Part shown: positions 18,149 through 26,481 of the stretch, piece by piece | Position numbering within the stretch: the first letter of the stretch is position 1 | Layout of the letters: every line of letters begins with the position of its first letter | From: Pseudacidovorax sp. | GTDB lineage: Bacteria > Pseudomonadota > Gammaproteobacteria > Burkholderiales > Burkholderiaceae_C | Reading direction: 5' to 3' | Assembly (NCBI RefSeq): GCF_017991995.1 | Contig: NZ_JAGOPN010000018.1 | Coordinates: 1 to 64,000 of the forward strand | DNA length: 64,000 bases | Notes under the pieces: generated by a model | What the model was told of the DNA's origin: nothing | The model's database searches: none | What the model saw: only the letters and a program-made list of their open reading frames with translations | Position numbers and translations under genes: made by a program

Positions 18149-18499
18149 GTCGACTGCCACATAATTGCCTCCATCATCTTCTGGCAGGTCGTAGGTTAGA
18201 TAGTACTGAATACGGTGAATCGATCCGTCCCGCAGGTGAATTGCGACATCGATCATGAACATCCCCCAGGTCCAAATGGTGATCGAGAACTTGTTGGCAC
18301 GATTCGACGAGGATCGTATCGGTCGTTTGAAAGATGGGTGCAGGGTGTACTCTACGTGCTCAATAGAGTCCAATTCACTCTTAGTGCCTTCAATCCAAAT
18401 GCCTACGTGAAAATGCTCACGCCCGTTCCCGCTGGGCTTCCAGAACTTAATCTTTCCCGCTGGGTTTTTGATGACCTGTCGAGTTACGGTAAGCGTCAT
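18143..18499 (-). CDS. pYEATS domain protein
   Basis: 118 residues forming one beta-rich domain. The pattern VEYTLHPSFKRPIRSS, then FSITIWTWGMFMIDVAIHLR and HRIQYYLTYDLPE matches the prokaryotic YEATS (pYEATS) family, including the LHPSF motif and the aromatic WTWG loop. In surveys of prokaryotic conflict systems pYEATS domains occur with membrane effector or signalling domains and are proposed sensors. Here the gene starts 8 bp after the stop of a two-TM protein and shares its cassette. Family call by motif; function inferred. Confidence 0.72.
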   Translation of the reverse strand: MTLTVTRQVIKNPAGKIKFWKPSGNGREHFHVGIWIEGTKSELDSIEHVEYTLHPSFKRPIRSSSNRANKFSITIWTWGMFMIDVAIHLRDGSIHRIQYYLTYDLPEDDGGNYVAVDE

Positions 18500-18507
18500 G
18501 ATTTTCC

Positions 18508-19107
18508 TCAGGGGGAGTGGCTAGGCTTTCGAGATACGGCCACGATGTCGGGGGCATCAAACCCAAGAATCGTAGGGGCGTCTCCGTCGCCTTCGGGCTC
18601 AAGTTCGTAGCGACCAATTATTCCTGCCAAGACAGAGCCATTAAATGCGCGTTCGGCCGAGTCTCGATCTGAAGCGAGGACCTCGAACGGCACTTTCGTC
18701 CCCTCGGTTAGGCGCTTGGAAATTTGGCCAAAAGGCTCCATCCCGGATGTCAAATCTGTTGCGTTTTCCATCGCTATCACGCAGGTCACGATGTCCTTTT
18801 TTATGCCTTCAAGTTGAGTTCGGCATTCCCAGAATGCCTGCGATGATTTTCCAGGCGCATAGGCTTGTTCGATTGCGGATAGCGTCGCAGTAAGAATGCC
18901 GGCAATAACCGTAAGGGGAGGCCAAGGAGTTGCTGTTGTAAGTGCGGTGGCGACTGCCGAAGCGAGAGTGCCGCGTCTCATCCACTCGTTAATTAACCTG
19001 TTCCTACGATAGTCACGCTCATAGGCGGAGAGCGTTCCATGAGCCTCTAGCCAATGGTCTCTTGCTAACCGGTACAAGTTGAGTCGCTGCTCGGTTGAAA
19101 TTGGCAT
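18508..19107 (-). CDS. SLATT-like two-transmembrane protein, partner of pYEATS
   Basis: 199 residues. An N-terminal helix (RLNLYRLARDHWLEAH) and a basic YRRNRLINEWMRRG stretch lead into two adjacent hydrophobic segments at about 47-85 (TLASAVATALTTATPW and LTVIAGILTATLSAIEQAY). A cytoplasmic helical region (WECRTQLEGIKKDI) follows. This helix-2TM-helix arrangement resembles SLATT domains, membrane effectors found with nucleotide-signal and pYEATS components of defence loci. Similarity is at pattern level only. It forms a two-gene cassette with the downstream pYEATS gene. The start MPISTEQ excludes translated attC sequence. Confidence 0.62.
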   Translation of the reverse strand: MPISTEQRLNLYRLARDHWLEAHGTLSAYERDYRRNRLINEWMRRGTLASAVATALTTATPWPPLTVIAGILTATLSAIEQAYAPGKSSQAFWECRTQLEGIKKDIVTCVIAMENATDLTSGMEPFGQISKRLTEGTKVPFEVLASDRDSAERAFNGSVLAGIIGRYELEPEGDGDAPTILGFDAPDIVAVSRKPSHSP

Positions 19108-19140
19108 ATTGACATCTTGTATGATTAGGAGAATTGAGAC

Positions 19141-19209
19141 GCATAACGTTCGCAGTAAGAGGCGACTTGCGCGTCGGCGCAAAACGTCCCCTCGACTAAG
19201 GAGTTAGCG
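19141..19209 (-). repeat. attC site
   Basis: 69 bp. On the minus strand the R'' side is CGCTAAC (19203-19209) and R' is GTTATGC (19141-19147). The arms AGTCGAGGGGACG and AGTCGCCTCTTAC pair partly, with a GCGCCGACGCGC central stem. Confidence 0.75.
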
Positions 19210-19216
19210 GGCACCT

Positions 19217-19870
19217 TCATCGTGGCCTCACGATTGCCTCGACGGCAAGGCTGAACAATTGCTGCGGTTGGTTCGTCTCGGCGAATGCGCCAAGCCTCTT
19301 TGCCTCTGCCGCAAACTCGGGAGACGCAGAACCGCTGTATATGATGAGTGGTGGCGGGTTCTTTAGACTCTGAACCCGCTTTAGAAGTGTGTACCCAGCG
19401 CGCTCGTCATCTACCCGTTTGAAGTCAGTGATTACAAGGGCAAACTGCTGGCTTTGAAGCAAGGGAAGGGCTTCGGATGTACTGCGAGCTTGGACAAATG
19501 TGACTCCAAGCGCCGACAAGGCATTGCGCTCGTACTCCTGATTCTGCGGGTTGTCATCCACCCAGAGAACCTTTGCTTTGTCCAACGAGATCGCACTGGC
19601 CTTCCGAGCGACGTCCTGAATGGCCTTTGTATTCGGCGGTGCCTCTGGCGGTTTCCCATCGGGGCCGCCACTTTCCACGGCCTGCAGCAGATAGAAGCTG
19701 ATCTTTATGCCCTTCTCGTTCAGTTCAATGTCTTTGGGGACACTTGTTCCCTTGAAGACCAAGAGAATCAAGAGCAACGCTGCCGGCCAGACAACCACCT
19801 TAAGGATTTGAACTAGGCGATCCGGTTGACCTTCGGTCTTAATAGGCTGAGCATTTGACTTGCTAATCAT
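19217..19870 (-). CDS. Membrane-anchored receiver (REC)-like domain protein
   Basis: 217 residues. One hydrophobic segment at about 24-44 (ILKVVVWPAALLLILLVF) precedes a linker, and residues about 98-217 form a receiver-like alpha/beta domain. It keeps the acidic pair (VLWVDDNP), the phosphoacceptor-position Asp (LVITDFKR) and the Ser switch position (IIYSGSASP). The conserved lysine appears missing (AFAETNQP). No output domain is present. A stand-alone anchored receiver in an integron cassette is unusual; it could be a pseudo-receiver in a stress or defence module. The start follows a CTCAGGAGCGAC site beyond the attC. Confidence 0.68.
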   Translation of the reverse strand: MISKSNAQPIKTEGQPDRLVQILKVVVWPAALLLILLVFKGTSVPKDIELNEKGIKISFYLLQAVESGGPDGKPPEAPPNTKAIQDVARKASAISLDKAKVLWVDDNPQNQEYERNALSALGVTFVQARSTSEALPLLQSQQFALVITDFKRVDDERAGYTLLKRVQSLKNPPPLIIYSGSASPEFAAEAKRLGAFAETNQPQQLFSLAVEAIVRPR

Positions 19871-19889
19871 GTCGCTCCTGAGGTTTGTG

Positions 19890-19975
19890 TGACGGCTCAC
19901 GTTTGACGTGAGGGGTAACCGGAGCCGCACGCGGAGGGAATTATTGGCAGATTGCACCTATTTTGACGTACTTAG
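19890..19975 (-). repeat. Degenerate attC site
   Basis: The left part GGCTCACGTTTGACGTGAGG closely resembles the 14126 site (GCCTAACATTTGACGCGAGG), but R' is mutated from GTTAGCC to GTGAGCC. A GGAGCCGCACGCGGAGG stem follows, and the distal box next to the TAG of the next gene is unclear. Probably an inactive attC. Confidence 0.55.
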
Positions 19976-20364
19976 TAGTCAATACATTGATACCCATAGC
20001 CGTCAAGCATGCCGTGAGCGGATAGATAAATGCTAAAGCGCTTAAAAAGACCAAAAAATTCTAGCAATGCCATTTCTAATTTGACGCATCGCACATCGAC
20101 CGGCCCGTTGGCCGAATTTATCTTCTCTTGAACGTTATCGTGATCGCTCGGTGTCGCAAGCAAAAACTCGACATGTACTGGGTCTCTGTGCGTCCCGTGA
20201 CTCTCGCCTGCGGACAACGTAATACCTAGCAAGAACTCATCGTCTTTGATGAGGCCTTTGCTTTTAAGCCAATCCTTTGCGTCACCTTTATCCGCTGAGT
20301 CTGCGGCGGAAGTTCCTTTCCAGTCATCATACTGAACAGAGGCTTTGAATTTTTGCGGGTACAT
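19972..20364 (-). CDS. Cassette hypothetical protein
   Basis: 130 residues, soluble, unrecognised. It begins MYPQKFKASVQYDDWKGTSA, has alternating beta/helix character, a His-rich stretch (ESHGTHRDPVHVEFLL) and an aromatic C-terminus (SAHGMLDGYGYQCIDY). No signal peptide or membrane segment. A TAGGAGCAACC site lies before the ATG. It is the first cassette of the visible array in transcription order. Confidence 0.65.
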   Translation of the reverse strand: MYPQKFKASVQYDDWKGTSAADSADKGDAKDWLKSKGLIKDDEFLLGITLSAGESHGTHRDPVHVEFLLATPSDHDNVQEKINSANGPVDVRCVKLEMALLEFFGLFKRFSIYLSAHGMLDGYGYQCIDY

Positions 20365-20735
20365 TGGTTGCTCCTATTAAATGATATTGACGAAGACTCG
20401 GACGATGAATGCCTAACATGTTCTCAGGAGACAGCTAGCGCCGCCTAGGCAGAAACATTGCGCCCTAGATCGACACGCTTGCCTCACTGTAGGCCGCTGA
20501 CGCACCGTCAGATTCCCCCATTTGACTGTGCGTTTACAGTGTTCGACTTCCAACAAAAGCGGCACACCGACCACCACCTCGCCGAGGTCGGCTGGCTGCC
20601 TGGGGAGCCCCTACGATGCCAGTTGTGCCGGCCATGGGCCTCTCGGAAATATCCGCTTCCATCCGCTGCGGCCCCTGCCGAGATGGGTGGGCCGGAGGTC
20701 ATCCGGCACAGCATGCAGCGCGCCCCCTAGCCATG
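20365..20735. other. Intergenic edge of the array, with a possible attI or half attC
   Basis: A GTTAGGC box read on the minus strand lies at 20411-20417, followed by palindromic GCCTAGGC around 20443. This could be a half attC or an attI-like site at the start of the array. From about 20460 to 20735 I see no credible gene, no integrase and no tRNA; the sequence returns to the chromosomal high-GC composition. Confidence 0.45.
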
Positions 20736-20760
20736 AAAAAGGCCCGGCAACGCCGGGCCT
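20736..20760 (-). terminator. Intrinsic terminator
   Basis: A perfect AGGCCCGGC/GCCGGGCCT hairpin with a short loop, followed on the minus strand by a T5 run. It lies 46 bp after the 43-residue membrane protein gene and should end the transporter transcript. Confidence 0.85.
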
Positions 20761-20805
20761 AGTCGTGGGTGCCTGCCAAAGGGCCAAGCTGCGTCGCTTC
20801 TGCGC

Positions 20806-20937
20806 TTACTTTGCAGGCTCGTGCTGCACATCCCCGCCGTGCTTCTCGCCACTCATGTCGACCTTGTCGCCGGCCTGCAGGATGACGAACAGCGAGAGGG
20901 CGGCAAACACGACGAAGCCGATGGCGATCTTCCACAT
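20806..20937 (-). CDS. 43-residue single-pass membrane protein
   Basis: A short gene with a clear GGAG site 9 nt before ATG 20937 and a stop before a strong terminator. The product starts MWKIAIGFVVFAALSLFVIL, a single transmembrane helix, and ends in a hydrophilic tail (DMSGEKHGG then HEPAK). It lies downstream of the MHS transporter on the same strand. Small one-helix proteins of this kind sometimes modulate transporters; that role here is inference from context. Confidence 0.72.
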   Translation of the reverse strand: MWKIAIGFVVFAALSLFVILQAGDKVDMSGEKHGGDVQHEPAK

Positions 20938-21010
20938 GAAAAGGGTCTCCTAGAAAGGGTGAACGAGAAACGGAAGCCGCGAAGCAGGCCACGCCAGTGC
21001 ACCCGCGGAA

Positions 21011-21085
21011 CCGGCTTTGCCGGGCCGGGGGGTGCGCCCCCCTCCAAGCCGAAGGCGCAAGAGAGGGGGGAGCCGCGTAAGCGGC
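21011..21085. repeat. Cluster of three perfect hairpins
   Basis: Consecutive perfect stem-loops: CCGGC/GCCGG (21011-21023), CCCCCCTC/GAGGGGGG (21037-21070) and GCCGC/GCGGC (21072-21085). They fill the gap between the transporter and the small membrane protein gene. They look like a REP-type extragenic element and could also attenuate or stabilise the transcript. Confidence 0.65.
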
Positions 21086-21101
21086 ATGGGGGGTGTGGCC
21101 C

Positions 21102-22793
<1,692 letters not shown>

Positions 22794-23083
22794 GTGTCTG
22801 TCTCCTGATTGTTGAATCGGCCGCCGGATCGGGACCGTGGGCGGATTCTTTGAGGAGCGACTGACCGGTTCCTTTCGCGAAACTGAACCGTTTCTGACAA
22901 CTTCAGGGGAAACCCGGTTCAGCCATTTCGGATGAAGAAAAAAAGTCGGTGGCACGTGACGACAAGGGAAAACACTGAGCCTTTTGGGCGAGCCGGCGAC
23001 ACCAAAACCCGCCCTTACCATATGTTTCGCTGGCACGGTTCAAGAGGAGGCCAGCGTTTAACAAATTCCTACATTCAAAAATC

Positions 23084-23542
23084 ATGAAAAAAATTTCCTT
23101 TCTCGTTCTTGCTTCATTGCTTTTTACAGGCTGTGCATCCGTCAAGATGGAAAGCCAGGAATCCGCCGACCGCGCGAAGCAGTTCGTCGCTCCCTCACAG
23201 GGGCAGGCCGGCCTGTACATCTACCGGGACAGCGGGATAGGCAGGGCGCTCAAGAAAGAGGTGCGCGTCGACGGCAATTGCGTGGGGACGACGGCACCCG
23301 ACGTCTTCTTTTTCACCGAGGTCCAGGGCAACAAGGAACACGTCATTTCCACCGAGTCCGAGTTTTCGCCCAATACGCTGAAACTCTATTCGGAGGCGGG
23401 AAAGAATTATTTTGTCCGCCAGTACATCAAGATGGGCGTCTTCGTCGGCGGCGCCGATCTCGAACTGATTCCGGAAGCCAAAGGCAAGGAAGCCGTCGCA
23501 AAACTAGGAATGGCGACACCCGGCACCTGCAGTGGCAAGTAG
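23084..23542 (+). CDS. DUF2846-type lipoprotein
   Basis: 152 residues with a lipoprotein signal peptide (MKKISFLVLASLLFTGC, Cys17). The mature part has GQAGLYIYRDSGIGRALKKE and a HVISTESEFSPN turn, typical of the DUF2846 beta-domain. The protein should be anchored to a membrane facing the periplasm; its role is unknown. The upstream 290 bp is shared divergently with the transporter and contains no other gene. The gene has lower GC than its neighbours. Confidence 0.82.
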   Translation: MKKISFLVLASLLFTGCASVKMESQESADRAKQFVAPSQGQAGLYIYRDSGIGRALKKEVRVDGNCVGTTAPDVFFFTEVQGNKEHVISTESEFSPNTLKLYSEAGKNYFVRQYIKMGVFVGGADLELIPEAKGKEAVAKLGMATPGTCSGK

Positions 23543-23549
23543 TCCAATG

Positions 23550-23577
23550 GCCCCTGGCTTTCCGCCGGGGGCTTTTT
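23550..23577 (+). terminator. Intrinsic terminator
   Basis: GCCCCTGG pairs with CCGGGGGC (one mismatch) around a short loop and is followed by T5. It directly follows the DUF2846 gene and faces the convergent isomerase gene. Confidence 0.8.
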
Positions 23578-23614
23578 GAGGTTCCGAGCGTGGCGGCTAC
23601 CCCGGAAACGCCAC

Positions 23615-24253
23615 TCAGCCGCCCACCAGCGCGGAGGGCCGCTGGTCCGCACCAGCCCACTGCGGACCGGCGAACCACGCGTCGCCCTGCAGGTAGGCGC
23701 GCAGCATGGGCAGGCTGTCGAAGCCCCAGAACAGCCGGCCATCGACGACGAACGCCGGCACGCCGAAGGCGCCCTGTGCAATGGCGGCGTCAGTGTTGGC
23801 CTTGAGCTCGGCCTTCACCGCGGCATCGGCCACGTCGCGCGCAGGCTGAAGGCGGGCCTTGAGCGCATCGAAGCGCGCCGGATCGCTGGCGTCCTGCCCG
23901 CCGCGCCACACCTCGCGGAACAGCTGCTCGGCCTGGTGCCGGCTGATCTCGCCGCCGCGCGAGGCGGCCACCGCCAGGCGCAGGTGCGGCAGCGGGTTGT
24001 AGGGATGGGTGGCCGGCATGTCGATGGGTACGCCCAGCGAATGGCCCAGCCACAGGATGTGCCGGTAGGTCCACTGCCGCTTGCTCAGGACCTCGGCCGG
24101 TGCCTTGTGCCCGTGGTGGCGCACGATGGCGCCCAGCAGCACCGGCTTGTAGGCCACGCTGTAGCTCAGGCCAGCCAGGGCATCGGGCAGGTGCTCGAAG
24201 GCCAGGTAGGCATAGGGCGAGATGAAGTCCAGGTAGAAGTCGATGTGCTTCAT
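23615..24253 (-). CDS. 2-hydroxychromene-2-carboxylate isomerase family protein (DsbA-like fold)
   Basis: 212 residues of thioredoxin/GST-kappa-like fold. MKHIDFYLDFISPYAYLAFE places the catalytic-type Ser at residue 12. The cis-Pro loop is GVPAFVVDGRLFWGFDSL near residue 172. Family members isomerise hydroxychromene carboxylates in naphthalene-type degradation using glutathione, but many homologues act elsewhere and no aromatic pathway is nearby. It ends a minus-strand run DUF1653-YbaK-DUF1289-isomerase. Confidence 0.88.
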   Translation of the reverse strand: MKHIDFYLDFISPYAYLAFEHLPDALAGLSYSVAYKPVLLGAIVRHHGHKAPAEVLSKRQWTYRHILWLGHSLGVPIDMPATHPYNPLPHLRLAVAASRGGEISRHQAEQLFREVWRGGQDASDPARFDALKARLQPARDVADAAVKAELKANTDAAIAQGAFGVPAFVVDGRLFWGFDSLPMLRAYLQGDAWFAGPQWAGADQRPSALVGG

Positions 24254-24294
24254 GGCAGAGGTCTCCTTGTTGTTCGTCCTGGTGCCCAGCGCGC

Positions 24295-24564
24295 TCAGCC
24301 GGGCTGCGGCGCGGGTGCGATGGCGCTGCGGGCAAGCACCTGGTCCCACACGGCCAGGCGGCCCGCATCGGGCGTGCGGCTCCAGTGCCGGATCTCCTCG
24401 ATGGTGCGGAAGCATCCTTCGCACAGACCGGTGGCCGCGGACATGCGGCAGACATTGACGCAGGGCGAGGGCACCGGCTCCAGGCCCTGCCGCACGGCCT
24501 CGCGCATCAGCGCGGCGCGGGCGGCCAGCGGGCTGCGTGCCGTGTCGACGTCGGGCGCACTCAC
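24295..24564 (-). CDS. DUF1289 family protein
   Basis: 89 residues. The C-terminal half holds the DUF1289 Cys motif: SPCVNVCRM, GLCEGCFRTIEEIRHW, with four cysteines likely to bind metal. I chose GTG 24564 because GGAGGG lies 7 nt upstream; an internal ATG (MREAVRQG) is possible. Function unknown; the family is often found near small redox or translation genes. It lies between the YbaK-like gene and the isomerase. Confidence 0.78.
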   Translation of the reverse strand: MSAPDVDTARSPLAARAALMREAVRQGLEPVPSPCVNVCRMSAATGLCEGCFRTIEEIRHWSRTPDAGRLAVWDQVLARSAIAPAPQPG

Positions 24565-24622
24565 TGGACTACCCTCCGCGCAAGGCGCTCCGGGACTCGC
24601 GCTTGGGAGCGGCCCGGCCCGC

Positions 24623-25129
24623 TCATGCCGCCACCGCCTGCACCACGTCCGCCACCGGCGCGCCGCCGGTGAGGGCCGGCAGGTCCTGCGGACGCAGCGG
24701 AAACACCGCATGCGGATGGCCGGCTGCCGCCCACACGGTCTCGAAGCGGAACAGCTCCGCATCGATCAGCACCACCGGCTTCGTCACATGGCCGACCGGC
24801 GAGACGCCGCCGATGGAGAAGCCCGTGCGCGACTTGACGAAGTCGGCGTCGGCTCGGCCGGTCTTGCCCACCAGGGCGTCGACCTTCTTCTCGTCCACGC
24901 GCCGGTCGCCCGAGGTGACGACCAGCACCGCCACGTCGTCGGCCTTGCGGCGGAAGATGATGCTCTTGGCGATCTGGCCCACGGCCACGCCGAGCACATC
25001 GGCCGCCTCCTGCGCCGTGCGGCAGGCGTCATCGAGCATGCGCGGCGCATGCGGATGACCGGCATCGAGAAGGTGGCGCGCCACGCGCTGCACGCCGTCG
25101 GGAAGGGAATGGAGTTCGGAACCGCACAT
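24623..25129 (-). CDS. YbaK/ProX-type aminoacyl-tRNA deacylase
   Basis: 168 residues of YbaK domain. Conserved parts are TAQEAADVLGVAVGQIAKSI (catalytic-type Lys), VVTSGDRRVDEKKV and GFSIGGVSPVGH. These cytoplasmic enzymes hydrolyse mischarged aminoacyl-tRNAs, such as Ala- or Cys-tRNA(Pro). The subgroup cannot be assigned by eye. It lies between DUF1653 and DUF1289 genes on the same strand. Confidence 0.88.
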   Translation of the reverse strand: MCGSELHSLPDGVQRVARHLLDAGHPHAPRMLDDACRTAQEAADVLGVAVGQIAKSIIFRRKADDVAVLVVTSGDRRVDEKKVDALVGKTGRADADFVKSRTGFSIGGVSPVGHVTKPVVLIDAELFRFETVWAAAGHPHAVFPLRPQDLPALTGGAPVADVVQAVAA

Positions 25130-25163
25130 AGATGGCAGCGATTGTCGGCGCGGGCGCAAGGCC

Positions 25164-25403
25164 TCAGCCGATGAAGGCGAAGCGCGGCTGCGCGTGCCCC
25201 TCATGCACGATGCTTTCCTCGAACATGCCGAAGGGCCGCACCCACAGGCCGCGGTCGTCGTAGAGCGGCTTGTAGAGCACCATCGGCGCCAGTGTCTCGC
25301 TGTGGCGCACGACGCCAAGCACCTCGTACTCCAGGCCCTTGTAGTGCCGGTAACGCCCGAGACGGATGGCCGGCAGCGCGGGCAGGTCGTCGCCGAGCGC
25401 CAT
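25164..25403 (-). CDS. DUF1653 domain protein
   Basis: 79 residues. The family core is LGRYRHYKGLEYEVLGVVRH, then LYKPLYDDRGLWVRPFGMFEE, a small beta-barrel of unknown function. The ATG overlaps the stop of the upstream HMG-CoA lyase gene by 4 nt (ATGA), so the two are translationally coupled although no functional link is evident. Confidence 0.9.
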   Translation of the reverse strand: MALGDDLPALPAIRLGRYRHYKGLEYEVLGVVRHSETLAPMVLYKPLYDDRGLWVRPFGMFEESIVHEGHAQPRFAFIG

Positions 25404-26323
25404 CAGCCTGCCCGCTTGGTGCGCACAGCCTTGGAGACGCGCGAATTCGGCTCGCGGCCCAGGGCCTGGCTGATGAACACGCCGGCGTCGATCAGCGCAT
25501 CGAGGTCGATGCCGGTGTCGATGCCCATGCCGTGGAGCATGTAGACCACGTCCTCCGTCGCCACATTGCCCGTCGCGCCCTTGGCATAGGGGCAGCCGCC
25601 CAGGCCGGCGATGGAGGACTGGTGGTTCCACACGCCCAGCTCCAGCGCCGCCAGCGTGTTGGAGAGAGCCTGGCCGTAGGTGTCGTGGAAGTGGCCCGAC
25701 ACGGCATCGACGGCAAAGTGCGCCAGCGTGGCCTCCAGCGCCGCCTGCACCTTGCGCGGCGTGCCCACGCCAATGGTGTCGGCCACGTCCACGCGCGCGA
25801 CGCCGATGCCCTTCATCAGCCCTGCCAGGTAGCCCACCTTCCCGGGGGCGATGTCGCCTTCGTAGGGGCAGCCCACGGTGCAGCTCATGGCGCCGCGCAC
25901 CGCGATGCCCTGGGCCTTGGCGGCCGCCACCACCGGCGCGAAGCGTTCGATGCTCTCGGCGATGGAGCAGTTGATGTTCTTCTGGCTGAAGGCCTCGCTG
26001 GCGGCGCCGAAGACGACGATCTCGTCGGGCCATTCCTCGCGGGGCGCGGCGAGGGCGGCTTCCAGTCCCTTCATGTTGGGCGTGAGCACCGAATAGCGCA
26101 CGCCCGGCTGGCGACGGATGCCGTGCATCACCTGCGCGTTGTCGGCCATCTGCGGCACCCACTTGGGACTGACGAAGCTGGTGACCTCGATCTCTGCCAG
26201 GCCGGCGGCCTGCAGACGGTGCACCAGCTCGACCTTGACCTCGGCAGGCACGGGCTGCTTTTCGTTCTGAAGCCCGTCGCGCGGGCCGACGTCGACGATG
26301 CGGACGCGGGAAGGAAGGTTCAT
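25403..26323 (-). CDS. mvaB: Hydroxymethylglutaryl-CoA lyase
   Basis: 306 residues, TIM barrel. VGPRDGLQNEK at the N-terminus supplies the catalytic Arg/Asp, GHFHDTYGQA holds the metal His residues, and SSIAGLGGCPYAKGATGN carries the active-site Cys loop. The enzyme splits HMG-CoA into acetoacetate and acetyl-CoA, the last step of leucine breakdown. The other liu genes lie further right on the same strand, separated by the oppositely oriented GDPD gene, so it has its own transcript start upstream of 26323. Confidence 0.95.
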   Translation of the reverse strand: MNLPSRVRIVDVGPRDGLQNEKQPVPAEVKVELVHRLQAAGLAEIEVTSFVSPKWVPQMADNAQVMHGIRRQPGVRYSVLTPNMKGLEAALAAPREEWPDEIVVFGAASEAFSQKNINCSIAESIERFAPVVAAAKAQGIAVRGAMSCTVGCPYEGDIAPGKVGYLAGLMKGIGVARVDVADTIGVGTPRKVQAALEATLAHFAVDAVSGHFHDTYGQALSNTLAALELGVWNHQSSIAGLGGCPYAKGATGNVATEDVVYMLHGMGIDTGIDLDALIDAGVFISQALGREPNSRVSKAVRTKRAG

Positions 26324-26481
26324 GGGGTCTCCGAAAAAAGAAAAGCGAGAGGCAGAGGGAGCGCGTGCAAGTGCACGCATCCAGGTCCCGCGCGCGACGC
26401 GCGGATCGCGCACGACATACCGACGTCACGGGGGCTGCCTAGATTGCGGCCTCCATTAAAAAACAGAGTCGGAGTTTCTTC

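Larger units (their letters stand above)
13447..20455 (-). mobile_element. Integron cassette array without integrase (CALIN)
   Basis: Eight or more minus-strand genes of atypical, lower-GC composition are separated by short imperfect palindromes. These begin with GTTRRRY-type and end with RYYYAAC-type boxes read on the minus strand, the layout of attC recombination sites. Several genes end inside the attC (TAA within the R'' box), as in integron cassettes. No intI integrase lies in the window, so this is a cluster of attC sites lacking an integrase, or the distal part of an array. An IS3-family relic at 15660-16496 splits it. Flanking genes are ordinary high-GC chromosome. Confidence 0.85.

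Noticed and set aside
13447-20455. CRISPR array as an explanation of the regular palindromes
   Set aside because: Spacing is gene-sized, units are imperfect palindromes with attC boxes, and there are no cas genes or short spacers.
20458-20730. A 90-residue frame between the array and the terminator
   Set aside because: Irregular composition, no binding site and no recognisable domain. Opposite-strand frames are equally poor.
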